12,978 nt of DNA from a bacterium. Lineage in GTDB: Bacteria > Verrucomicrobiota > Verrucomicrobiae > Limisphaerales > J093. The position numbers and the translations under genes are program-made. The notes under the pieces were generated by a model. It did no database searches and was not told the origin of the DNA. It worked only from the letters and a program-made list of their open reading frames with translations. Of the stretch, positions 6,737-12,978 are shown in pieces (position 1 is the first letter of the stretch; each line of letters opens with the position of its first letter). The stretch lies in contig JAKCAB010000733.1 in NCBI GenBank assembly GCA_021839785.1, positions 1-12,978 on the forward strand, written 5' to 3'.

Positions 6737-8059
6737 ATGAACGCCACAGCCGCGCAACTAACCGCACCGCCCGAGGCCAGGAGCTTCCCGCGCCTCGCCG
6801 TGGTACGGCAGCGCTTCCCCGCTTCGCCGCGGATCGACGTGACCCGCACGATCACGGACCAGCTCGCGCCCATCGCCAGCGGACTGCGGCCCGGCGCCCG
6901 CGTCGCCGTGGGCGTGGGCAGCCGCGGAATCGCGAACCTGCAGGCGATTGTCCGCGCCGTGCTGGAGGTGCTTCGAAAAGCCGGCGCTGCTCCATTCATC
7001 CTGCCGGCGATGGGCAGCCACGGCGGCGGCACCGCCGAAGGCCAGACCGCATTGCTGGCGGACTACGGCGTCACCGAAGCCGCGCTGGGCGTCCCGATCC
7101 GGGCGGCGATGGACGTGGAAGCCATCGGCGAATTGCCGGACGCCCACCCGATCGTGTGCAGCGCCGAAGCGTTGCGCGCGGACGCGGTCCTCGTCATCAA
7201 CCGCATCAAGCCGCACACCGACTTCGGCGGGCGGCTGGGCAGCGGCTTGTTGAAGATGCTCGTCGTCGGCCTGGGCAAACGCGTCGGCGCGGCGAACTTC
7301 CACGCGGCCTCAGCGGCGCTCGGCTACGAACGTGAGTTGCGCGCTGCCGCGAGCGTGGTTGCCAACCGCCTGCCAGTGCTGGCGGGCGTGGCCATCGTCG
7401 AAGATCAACGGCACCAGACTGCGCGCATCGAAGTGGTGCAACCGGAGGAGTTGACCGAGCGCGAAGAAGCCTTGTGCGCGGAGGCCGCCCGACTGATGCC
7501 GCGCCTGCCGTTTGCGGAGGTCGATCTCCTGATCGTGGATCGGATGGGCAAGAACATCAGTGGCACTGGCATGGACCCCGCGGTGATCGGGCGCATGATC
7601 CACGGCTACTCGCTGGCCGGCGACGCCGAGCGGCGCCACCCGCACGTCTGGCGGCTGTTCGTGCGCGACCTCACGCCCGAAAGCCACGGCAACGCCATTG
7701 GTCTCGGCCTGGCCGATTTCACCACCACGCGCCTCGTGCAAGCGATGGACCGTGGCGTCACCGTCACCAACTCGCTGACCGCACTTTCGCTGCAAGGCGC
7801 GAAGGTGCCGATTTACTTCGACACTGACCGCGAGGCCATCGCCGCGGCGCTCGGATCGCTGGGCCGGACCGACACGAGCACGACGCGCGTGGTACGGATC
7901 GCCGACACGCTCTCGGTGGAAACGCTGTTGGCGTCCGAGGCCTTGCTGGCGGAGATGCGCGGCAACTCAGACCTCGAAGTGTTGAGCCAGGCGCAGCCTT
8001 TGGTTTTCGACGCCGGCGGAAATTTGCCACCGCTCGCAGAGTCAATACTGGGGCGTTAG
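6737..8059 (+). CDS. LarA-like protein (lactate racemase N-terminal domain/DUF2088 family)
   Basis: This 440-residue soluble protein has no signal peptide. The N-terminal half resembles the LarA/DUF2088 fold: a glycine-rich segment at 53-64, GSHGGGTAEGQ (His95), NRIKPHTDFGGRLGSG (His160), LLKMLVVGLGKR (Lys173, Lys181) and AANFH (His189). In LarA the equivalent His and Lys residues do proton transfer and hold the nickel-pincer nucleotide (NPN) cofactor. Here the spacing from the PH histidine to the first Lys is 13, against 10 as I recall it for LarA, so this is a divergent subgroup and true lactate racemase activity should not be assumed. The C-terminal half (about 260-440) includes DRMGKNISGTGMDP and a conserved-looking VTNSLTALSLQGAKVPIYFDTD segment. 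No larB, larC or larE for cofactor synthesis is in the window. The gene is divergent from the hydrolase and its stop overlaps that of the convergent dehydrogenase. Family membership is fairly secure; reaction and cofactor are inferred. Confidence 0.8.
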   Translation: MNATAAQLTAPPEARSFPRLAVVRQRFPASPRIDVTRTITDQLAPIASGLRPGARVAVGVGSRGIANLQAIVRAVLEVLRKAGAAPFILPAMGSHGGGTAEGQTALLADYGVTEAALGVPIRAAMDVEAIGELPDAHPIVCSAEALRADAVLVINRIKPHTDFGGRLGSGLLKMLVVGLGKRVGAANFHAASAALGYERELRAAASVVANRLPVLAGVAIVEDQRHQTARIEVVQPEELTEREEALCAEAARLMPRLPFAEVDLLIVDRMGKNISGTGMDPAVIGRMIHGYSLAGDAERRHPHVWRLFVRDLTPESHGNAIGLGLADFTTTRLVQAMDRGVTVTNSLTALSLQGAKVPIYFDTDREAIAAALGSLGRTDTSTTRVVRIADTLSVETLLASEALLAEMRGNSDLEVLSQAQPLVFDAGGNLPPLAESILGR

Positions 8060-8883
8060 GCCAGCGCCGGGTCCACTTCCTCCGGCCGCCAGAGCCAGCG
8101 GCCTTCCATGCCGCCGGCGACGACCAGTGTCTGGCCCGTGAGATGGCCGGCGAGCTTGTCCGAGGCGAGAAAAACGACGGCGTTCGCGACGTCCTCCGGG
8201 CGCGCCAGCTTCGGCAAGGCCATCGTCGCCGTCACGCGCCGGACCGTTGTAGTGTCGTCCAACTTGTAGGCCGTGCGTGGAATTAGAGTCCAGCCAGGGC
8301 AAACGCAGTTCACACGTCCGCCGCAGTAATCCGCGGTGTTCGGCGCCAGCCGGACGATTTCGTTCTTGAGCGTGCGGGTCAGGCCGAACGCCACCGCCGC
8401 CTTCGCCGACGCGTAATCCGCGTGGCCGGCCTCGCCAAAAACGGCGGCGGTCGAGCCGATCAACACGGCGTTGCCGCGCCGTTGGTCACGGACCAGTCGG
8501 AAGAATTCGCGCAGGCAGAGGAAAGCCGACGTGAGCACGGTCTCGAGGGTGGCCTGCCATTGGCCCAGCGACAAGTCGTGGAGCGGGATGTCACGGTTTT
8601 CCCACGCGCCGGCATTGGCCACCAGCACGTCCACGCGGCCGAAGCGTTTCCGCGCCGCGGCAAACATCTTTTTGACGGCGGCCTCGCGCCGCAGGTCAGC
8701 CGCAAGCACGAGCGATTCCGTGCCCGCCAGTTCCTTGGCCAGCGCACTGGCTCGCGTCTTGTGGCGGTTTGCGTGCAACACCAGACGCACGCCTTCCGCG
8801 GCGAAGGCCCGGGCAATCGCGGAGCCGATGCCACCCGAGGCGCCGGTGATCAGAACGACTTGGTCGCGCAGCGCGGTTTCCAT
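8056..8883 (-). CDS. Short-chain dehydrogenase/reductase (SDR)
   Basis: This 275-residue cytoplasmic NAD(P)-dependent oxidoreductase has a classical SDR layout. TGASGGIG (13-20) is the dinucleotide-binding loop. His37 and Arg40 follow beta-2, hinting at NADP(H) preference. NAG is at 90-92. The catalytic Ser144 (LIGSTA), Tyr157 and Lys161 (YASAK) are all present, and CPGWTLIPRT (195-204) is the usual PG motif. The fourth member of the usual catalytic tetrad, the Asn in helix alpha-4, appears replaced: where most members read VNL, this one reads TVL (Val116). The length is normal, with a slightly extended C-terminus rich in Trp and acidic residues (RWLWRPEEVDP). The start at 8883 puts the Rossmann motif at the right distance. 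The PQQ-repeat gene lies 91 bp upstream on the same strand and could be co-transcribed. The stop codon overlaps that of the LarA-like gene. The substrate cannot be predicted. Confidence 0.9.
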   Translation of the reverse strand: METALRDQVVLITGASGGIGSAIARAFAAEGVRLVLHANRHKTRASALAKELAGTESLVLAADLRREAAVKKMFAAARKRFGRVDVLVANAGAWENRDIPLHDLSLGQWQATLETVLTSAFLCLREFFRLVRDQRRGNAVLIGSTAAVFGEAGHADYASAKAAVAFGLTRTLKNEIVRLAPNTADYCGGRVNCVCPGWTLIPRTAYKLDDTTTVRRVTATMALPKLARPEDVANAVVFLASDKLAGHLTGQTLVVAGGMEGRWLWRPEEVDPALA

Positions 8884-8974
8884 GCGCCGCAGTCTGCCGG
8901 CGGGTCGGCGAATTGGCGAGCCGCCGCGAGTGGCCAGCCCGCTTGGTAAGGCCGCGCCCGCAGGCTAAAACGTT

Positions 8975-10195
8975 TCAAGGGCTCTTGGGCCGCACGTCCA
9001 GACAGACGAGGTCACCGCGCGCGTTGCGGCAATAGATCAACCGGTTGGCCAGCACCGGCACGGTCCAGCACTTGCCGCCGAGCACCTGCGTGCGGGAGAT
9101 CGGCTTGAAGCCGGCGGGGCTGGCGTCGGCCACGATCAGTTCGCCGTTGCCGGTGAGCACGATCAACTTACCGCCCGCCGCCGTGAGGCCGCCGTTGGGG
9201 AGATTCGGCTCAGTCCACTTTACCTGGCCGGTGGCGAACTCGACGCACTTGAGTTCGTTGCCTTTGGTGGCGTCGCCGTGAAAGCCGTACAGGTGACCGT
9301 TCACCAACACCGGGGTGCTGATGTGCTGCCAGAAATCTTTGCACTGCCAAACCGGCTTGGGATCGGCGGGTCTCAGGTCGAACAAGGTGCCGGGTTGGCC
9401 GAAGGACGAAACGAACAGGAGATTTCGGTACACCACCGCGTCGGGCACGCTCATGTCATAACTGGTCTTCCAAGGATGGCGCCACAAGACCACGCCCGCG
9501 TTCGGACCGTCCGCGCCGACGGCGATCAAGTCCCGGTGGCTCAGAAAGCAATAGGCGTGCTTGCCGGCCACGGTCACTGGCAGCGGCGAGGCGTATGCGC
9601 CCGGACCTTTGTCGGCGCACCAGAGCAACTCGCCGGTGATCTTGTGGACCGCCAGGCCGGCGCCGCCGGCGTTCAGGACCAGTTGTTCGCCCACGACCGT
9701 CGGCGAACTGGCGAATCCCCATTCGGGGCGTTTCACGCCGAAGTCGGTGACGAGGTGCTTCTGCCACAACATCTGGCCGCTGACCGCCCGAAAACAGAGG
9801 AGCAACCCCTCCTTGCTGAGGGTATAGACGCGGTCCAGGTTCACTGTGGGCGTGGCGTTGGGGCCGCCTTCGTAAAGGTTCGGGTCCAGTTTGCACGGAT
9901 AGCTGTATTTCCAAAGCACATGGCCCCGTTCGGCGTCGAAGGCCCAGACCGTGTCCGTGTTATTGGAATTGCCGAGTGTGAACAGGCGCCCGGCCTTGAT
10001 CGCCACCGCGCAGAAGCCGGTGCTCACGTTCGCCGTCCACAACCGGCGCGGGCCTTCCCGGGGCCACGCCGCCACCCACCCGGTTTCCGGAGAAACGCCG
10101 TTGAAGTACGCCCCACGCCAGCGCGGCCAGTCCTCGGCCCGAAGCCCAGCCACGCTGACTGCGAGCAGCCCCAAACCCAATATCGCGATACGCAT
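8975..10195 (-). CDS. Exported PQQ-like beta-propeller repeat protein
   Basis: This 406-residue protein has a signal peptide (residues 1-20, cleavage near GLRA|ED). The family hallmark EDWPRWRGAYFNGVSPETGW (21-40) is the N-terminal signature of planctomycete and verrucomicrobial PQQ-repeat propellers. Repeated blades with the pattern (G)-x-hydrophobic-LW follow: RGHVLWKY (about 90), SGQMLWQK (139), TGELLWCA (187), GVVLWRHPW (234), KPVWQCKDFW (270) and TGQVKWTEP (322). They fit a seven- or eight-bladed BamB-like propeller. Such proteins are exported and usually act as scaffolds; true PQQ-dependent dehydrogenases are longer and carry additional active-site residues not seen here. An upstream ATG (10207) and a further in-frame start (10234) exist. 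I chose 10195 because it puts the basic residue directly before the hydrophobic core. No clear Shine-Dalgarno sequence precedes any of them. The gene is divergent from hoxE across 414 bp, with no evidence of a functional link to the hydrogenase. Confidence 0.87.
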   Translation of the reverse strand: MRIAILGLGLLAVSVAGLRAEDWPRWRGAYFNGVSPETGWVAAWPREGPRRLWTANVSTGFCAVAIKAGRLFTLGNSNNTDTVWAFDAERGHVLWKYSYPCKLDPNLYEGGPNATPTVNLDRVYTLSKEGLLLCFRAVSGQMLWQKHLVTDFGVKRPEWGFASSPTVVGEQLVLNAGGAGLAVHKITGELLWCADKGPGAYASPLPVTVAGKHAYCFLSHRDLIAVGADGPNAGVVLWRHPWKTSYDMSVPDAVVYRNLLFVSSFGQPGTLFDLRPADPKPVWQCKDFWQHISTPVLVNGHLYGFHGDATKGNELKCVEFATGQVKWTEPNLPNGGLTAAGGKLIVLTGNGELIVADASPAGFKPISRTQVLGGKCWTVPVLANRLIYCRNARGDLVCLDVRPKSP

Positions 10196-10422
10196 AACGC
10201 CGCGCATCGAAGCCTGAAACTGGCCACATTGCAACTCGCGGAGTAAAGCGGGTCGCGCCGTTGCCGGTGGCGGACACGGTCGCCTTGACGGCTTGAGCGT
10301 GGCGGAGTTGACCAGACCGCCGGGCCGGCTTTTGCCAACGATCCTCCCAGTGCCTCGCCGTCGTCACGAGGAATTGGGTCGCCGGATCGAAGCAAAAATG
10401 GGCGCCAAGTGCGGGCACATCA

Positions 10423-10453
10423 ACGTGGCTACGTGGCGTTCCGACCGCGGTCG
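10423..10453. promoter_or_regulatory. Clustered direct repeat and 12-bp palindrome upstream of hoxE
   Basis: ACGTGGC occurs twice with an 8-base period (10423-10429 and 10431-10437). Four bases later comes the perfect palindrome CGACCGCGGTCG (10442-10453). The cluster lies 157 bp or more before the hoxE start and about 45 bases upstream of the AT-rich, promoter-like patch, a position suited to an activator site. No regulator family can be named from the sequence, and GC-rich DNA produces such palindromes by chance. Confidence 0.35.
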
Positions 10454-10495
10454 TTCCGGCGGCAGATCGTCCGTTGTCAGCAAAGGATGCTCAGA

Positions 10496-10540
10496 AATTG
10501 GCAATTCATGTGAAGCCATACTTTTGGATCGTGATACGTT
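10496..10540 (+). promoter_or_regulatory. AT-rich promoter-like patch upstream of hoxE
   Basis: This is the most AT-rich stretch of the divergent region. It contains TTGGCA (10498-10503) and, after a short 15-base spacer, TACTTT (10519-10524), which keeps T1, A2 and T6 of a -10 box. The short palindrome AATTG-G-CAATT (10496-10506) overlaps the -35-like element. If correct, the hoxE leader would be about 75-80 bases. The suboptimal spacer makes this tentative. No sigma-54 (GG-N10-GC) arrangement fits. Confidence 0.3.
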
Positions 10541-10609
10541 GGGCGCGCGCCGGAAGCAGGTCGCGCTCCCAACCCGAGGCGCGTCTTTCCCCGGCCCAGA
10601 CACGCTGTT

Positions 10610-11146
10610 ATGAGCATCACTGCCGCGCCCCCGAAGGCTGCCTCCGTGGCGAAACCGCCGGAGCATCCCAGTGGCGACAAGCGCTTCAAAATCCTCGAGG
10701 TCTTCATCAAGCGCCAGCAGCAGCGCCAGGATTCGCTCATCGAGGTGCTCCACAAAGCCCAGGAACTCTTTGGCTACCTGGACGACGACCTGCTGCTGTT
10801 CGTCGCCCACGGCTTGCGCCTGCCGCCGAGCCGCGTCTATGGCGTAGCGACCTTTTACCACTACTTCAAGCTCAAGCCGCAGGGGGCGCATACCTGTGTC
10901 GTTTGCATGGGCACCGCCTGTTATGTGAAAGGGGCCAGCCGCGTGGTCCAAGCGCTCGAACAGGCGGCCGGCGTCAAGGCCGGCGAAACCACGCCGGACG
11001 GCACGCTCTCGCTGCTGACCGCCCGCTGCATCGGCGCCTGCGGCCTCGCCCCGGCCGTGGTGTACGACGACGCGGTCGCCGCCCGGCAAACTCCGGAATC
11101 CGCCCTCGAGCGCGTGAAAGGATGGCTGGATCATGGTCCTCGCTGA
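10610..11146 (+). CDS. hoxE: Bidirectional [NiFe] hydrogenase diaphorase subunit HoxE
   Basis: This 178-residue subunit of the NAD-linked diaphorase module is homologous to NuoE of complex I. The thioredoxin-like domain binds one 2Fe-2S cluster. The ligands are in the family pattern: Cys99 and Cys104 (CMGTAC), Cys140 and Cys144 (CIGAC). HoxE rather than plain NuoE is indicated by the N-terminal segment [10 protein letters not shown]...[20 protein letters not shown] (23-56), by [16 protein letters not shown], and by [16 protein letters not shown], which closely resemble HoxE of cyanobacterial bidirectional hydrogenases as I remember it. The first 20 residues are Ala/Pro-rich and probably flexible. 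The subunit is cytoplasmic and passes electrons between HoxF and the hydrogenase module. It is first in the operon and overlaps hoxF by 14 bases. No clear Shine-Dalgarno sequence precedes ATG 10610. A NuoE of a partial complex I is the alternative, but the order E-F-U and the HoxU-like third gene argue against it. Confidence 0.88.
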   Translation: MSITAAPPKAASVAKPPEHPSGDKRFKILEVFIKRQQQRQDSLIEVLHKAQELFGYLDDDLLLFVAHGLRLPPSRVYGVATFYHYFKLKPQGAHTCVVCMGTACYVKGASRVVQALEQAAGVKAGETTPDGTLSLLTARCIGACGLAPAVVYDDAVAARQTPESALERVKGWLDHGPR

Positions 11147-12779
11147 ACTCGTCGAAATCAAAGAACGCGAGCTGGCCGCCCGCAAAAAGGCGCTCATCAC
11201 CTGCTGCCTGGCCGCCGGCTGCATGTCGTCGGACGGCAAGCTGGTCAAGGAAGCGCTGGACCGCGCCGTGAAGGACGCCGGTCTCGAATCCGAGGTGGAG
11301 GTGCGCGGCGTCGGCTGCCTGCGCCTGTGCTGCGAAGGCCCGCTGGTAATGATCGATCCGCCGGGCGCGCTTTATCAGAAGGTGACGCTGGCCGATGCCG
11401 AATCGTTGGTGGGCACGCTCAAAGGCGGGACCACTTCGGTTCAGCGCGGTGACCCGGCCAGCGCGTTCTTCGCGAAACAGATGTCCATCGTCCTCGCGAA
11501 CAGCGGCATCGTGGATCCGGAGCGGATCGAGTCCTACATCGCCCGCGACGGCTACTTTGCCTTGCGCAATGTGCTGCGCGAGCTCTCGCCAGCCGAGGTC
11601 GTCAGCGAAATCACTCGGAGCGGCTTGCGCGGCCGCGGGGGCGCCGGCTACCCGACCGGTCTCAAATGGGCCACCGTGGCCAAGACCGAAAGCCCGAAGA
11701 AGTTCATCATCTGCAACGCCGATGAAGGCGACCCCGGCGCGTTCATGGACCGCAGCGTCCTCGAAAGCGATCCGCACCGCGTCATCGAGGGCATGATCAT
11801 CGCCGCGTACGCGGTGGGCGCGGACCAGGGCTACATCTACGTTCGGGCCGAGTACCCGCTGGCAATCGCGCGCCTGCAGGTGGCAATCCGCCAGGCCAAG
11901 CAACACGGAATCCTCGGCAGCGGCATCTTCGAATCGCCGTTCCATTTCAACATCGACATCCGCATCGGGGCCGGCGCTTTTGTGTGCGGCGAGGAAACCG
12001 CGTTGATGGCCTCGGTCGAAGGCCGCCGCGGCCAGCCGCGTCCCCGCCCGCCCTTTCCGGCGGAGAGCGGCCTGTTCGGGAAACCCACGCTGATCAACAA
12101 CGTGGAGACCTTTGCCAACGTGCCGCCGATCATCCTGAACGGCGCCGAATGGTTTGCTGGGATCGGCACGGAAAAGAGCAAGGGCACCAAGGTCTTTGCG
12201 CTGGCCGGGAAGGTGAAGAACACCGGGTTGATCGAAGTGCCGATGGGCATTCCGCTGCGCGAAATCGTCGAGCACATGGGCGGCGGCGCCCCGAGCGGCG
12301 CGCGGATCAAAGCGGTCCAGACCGGCGGGCCTTCCGGGGGGTGCATCCCCGCCGACCACCTGGACACGCCAGTGGATTACGAGTCGTTGACCAAGCTCGG
12401 TTCGATCATGGGTTCCGGCGGCATGATCGTGATGGACGAGAAGGACAACATGGTGGACGTCGCCCGGTTCTTCATGGAGTTCTGCATGGATGAATCGTGC
12501 GGCAAGTGCATTCCCTGCCGGGCCGGCACGGTGCAGATGCACAACCTGCTCGAAAAAATCATCGCCCGGAAGGCCACCGCCCGCGATCTCCAGAAACTCG
12601 AGGAACTTTGCGATCTGGTGAAGCACACCAGCCTCTGCGGCCTGGGCATGACCGCGCCCAACCCGGTGTTGAGCACGCTGCGGTTCTTCCGCCAGGAATA
12701 CCTGGACCTGCTCGCGGTCGAAACGCAAAGGAAGACCAGCCCGCCGGCGGCACCCCCGGCGCCGGCTAACCCCGCTTAA
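11133..12779 (+). CDS. hoxF: Bidirectional [NiFe] hydrogenase diaphorase subunit HoxF (NADH/FMN-binding)
   Basis: This 548-residue cytoplasmic subunit, homologous to NuoF, oxidises NADH or reduces NAD+ at FMN. The N-terminal thioredoxin-like 2Fe-2S domain, diagnostic of the fused HoxF/NuoF type, has Cys25, Cys30, Cys62 and Cys66. The FMN/NADH domain contains [16 protein letters not shown] (164-179), [13 protein letters not shown] (195-207) and [20 protein letters not shown] (281-300). A SLBB-like region follows (about 350-435). The C-terminal 4Fe-4S domain has [13 protein letters not shown] with Cys456, Cys459 and Cys462, plus Cys502 in SLCGLG. All cofactor residues are intact. The last 16 residues are an Ala/Pro-rich tail ([13 protein letters not shown]), probably unstructured. 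AAAGGA (11117-11122) is a Shine-Dalgarno sequence 10 bases before ATG 11133, inside the end of hoxE, so translation is probably coupled. Gene order and sequence point to a group 3d NAD-reducing hydrogenase. Formate dehydrogenase-linked diaphorases share this architecture and are the main alternative. Confidence 0.9.
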   Translation: MVLAELVEIKERELAARKKALITCCLAAGCMSSDGKLVKEALDRAVKDAGLESEVEVRGVGCLRLCCEGPLVMIDPPGALYQKVTLADAESLVGTLKGGTTSVQRGDPASAFFAKQMSIVLANSGIVDPERIESYIARDGYFALRNVLRELSPAEVVSEITRSGLRGRGGAGYPTGLKWATVAKTESPKKFIICNADEGDPGAFMDRSVLESDPHRVIEGMIIAAYAVGADQGYIYVRAEYPLAIARLQVAIRQAKQHGILGSGIFESPFHFNIDIRIGAGAFVCGEETALMASVEGRRGQPRPRPPFPAESGLFGKPTLINNVETFANVPPIILNGAEWFAGIGTEKSKGTKVFALAGKVKNTGLIEVPMGIPLREIVEHMGGGAPSGARIKAVQTGGPSGGCIPADHLDTPVDYESLTKLGSIMGSGGMIVMDEKDNMVDVARFFMEFCMDESCGKCIPCRAGTVQMHNLLEKIIARKATARDLQKLEELCDLVKHTSLCGLGMTAPNPVLSTLRFFRQEYLDLLAVETQRKTSPPAAPPAPANPA

Positions 12780-12785
12780 GCCGGA

Positions 12786-12791
12786 AAGGAG
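12786..12791 (+). promoter_or_regulatory. Strong Shine-Dalgarno site of hoxU
   Basis: AAGGAG lies 9 bases before ATG 12801. It fixes the hoxU start and is the best ribosome-binding site in the window; most other genes here have weak or no recognisable sites. Confidence 0.8.
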
Positions 12792-12800
12792 ACCCTTCTC

Positions 12801-12978
12801 ATGGCGGCAAAAGTATTCACCATCGACGGCCAGCAAATCACCGCGACCGAGGGCCAGACCGTGCTCGACGCCGCACAAGACGCCGGCATTGCCATCCCCA
12901 CGCTTTGCCACTTGGACGGCGTCATGGACGTGGGCGCCTGCCGGCTTTGCCTGGTGGAAATCGCCGGCCTCAACAAGC
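12801..12978 (+). CDS. hoxU: Bidirectional [NiFe] hydrogenase diaphorase subunit HoxU (5' part, cut by window edge)
   Basis: The first 59 codons are visible. They encode MAAKVFTIDGQQITATEGQT and the start of a ferredoxin-like 2Fe-2S domain with Cys36, Cys47 and Cys50 in the order CHLDGVMDVGACRLC, the N-terminal signature of HoxU and of NuoG-type subunits. A fourth cysteine ligand and the His-Cys and 4Fe-4S cluster domains, expected in a full HoxU of about 240 residues, would lie beyond the edge. HoxU links HoxEF electrically to HoxYH. The start is set by AAGGAG at 12786, 21 bases after the hoxF stop. NuoG or the electron-transfer region of a formate dehydrogenase begins the same way, so the HoxU name leans on the HoxE-like first gene. 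Confidence 0.85.
   Translation, partial: MAAKVFTIDGQQITATEGQTVLDAAQDAGIAIPTLCHLDGVMDVGACRLCLVEIAGLNK

Larger units (their letters stand above)
10196..10609. other. Divergent intergenic region between the PQQ-repeat gene and hoxE
   Basis: This 414-bp gap must hold promoters for both divergent genes. I found no convincing protein. The open frame on the plus strand running into the hoxE start encodes an Arg/Pro-rich, low-complexity product without domain features and looks fortuitous. The right half contains a direct heptamer repeat, a 12-bp palindrome and an AT-rich patch, listed separately. The left half (10196-10400) shows nothing recognisable. Confidence 0.6.

Noticed and set aside
6628..7032. 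N-terminal extension of the nitrilase to 7032
   Set aside because: It would overlap the LarA-like coding region and bury the signal peptide at residue 136; ATG 6627 is the sensible start.
10293..10613. 106-codon plus-strand open frame in the region upstream of hoxE
   Set aside because: It has low-complexity composition and no motif, and it runs through the AT-rich promoter-like patch; it probably arises by chance.
10974..12911. 645-codon open frame antisense to hoxF
   Set aside because: It lies opposite hoxE/hoxF/hoxU, whose motifs are unmistakable. Its product is rich in Arg, His, Ala and Gly without domains, as expected for a shadow frame in GC-rich coding DNA.

Overview
The window looks like GC-rich chromosomal DNA from a member of the Verrucomicrobiota (Pedosphaera/Limisphaera-like lineages are my best guess). 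This rests on three protein-level features. One is a pseudopilin with the [12 protein letters not shown] leader and an H-X9-DG C-terminus. Another is a giant secreted protein ending in a ...FFRLVVP tail of the kind common on verrucomicrobial exported proteins. The third is a WPRWRG-type PQQ-repeat propeller. Assignment to Planctomycetota, which share several of these families, is possible but less likely. I saw no tRNA, rRNA, CRISPR array, insertion sequence or phage gene.

Left part (1-6627), all on the minus strand. In transcription order the genes encode a secreted carbon-nitrogen hydrolase (nitrilase fold, Glu-Lys-Cys triad intact) with an extra N-terminal beta-sandwich-like domain, a 1333-residue secreted multidomain protein, and a 282-residue pseudopilin. 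The multidomain protein carries a carboxypeptidase-regulatory-like domain, a propeller-like region, CARDB, FN3 and a C-terminal tail. All three enter the export pathway, and the gaps between them (137-200 bp) allow separate promoters.

Middle part (6628-10195). A LarA-like (DUF2088) protein on the plus strand is divergent from the hydrolase, across a 109-bp gap holding a perfect 10-bp inverted repeat. It converges on a short-chain dehydrogenase with the two stop codons overlapping (TTAG). Upstream of the dehydrogenase on the minus strand lies an exported PQQ-like beta-propeller protein.

Right part (10196-12978). A 414-bp divergent intergenic region with several symmetrical sequence elements precedes a tight plus-strand operon, hoxE-hoxF-hoxU (hoxU is cut by the window edge). 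HoxEFU is the NAD(H)-linked diaphorase module of the bidirectional group 3d [NiFe] hydrogenase. It carries electrons between NADH (FMN site in HoxF) and the hydrogenase module through Fe-S clusters. The hydrogenase genes hoxY and hoxH are expected just beyond the right edge.

The clearest biology is the start of this hydrogenase operon. The less characterised items are the LarA-like protein, whose family uses a nickel-pincer cofactor, the exported nitrilase, and the giant secreted protein with a hydrophobic, two-cysteine insertion in its propeller region. No wholly new multi-gene system could be demonstrated from this sequence.
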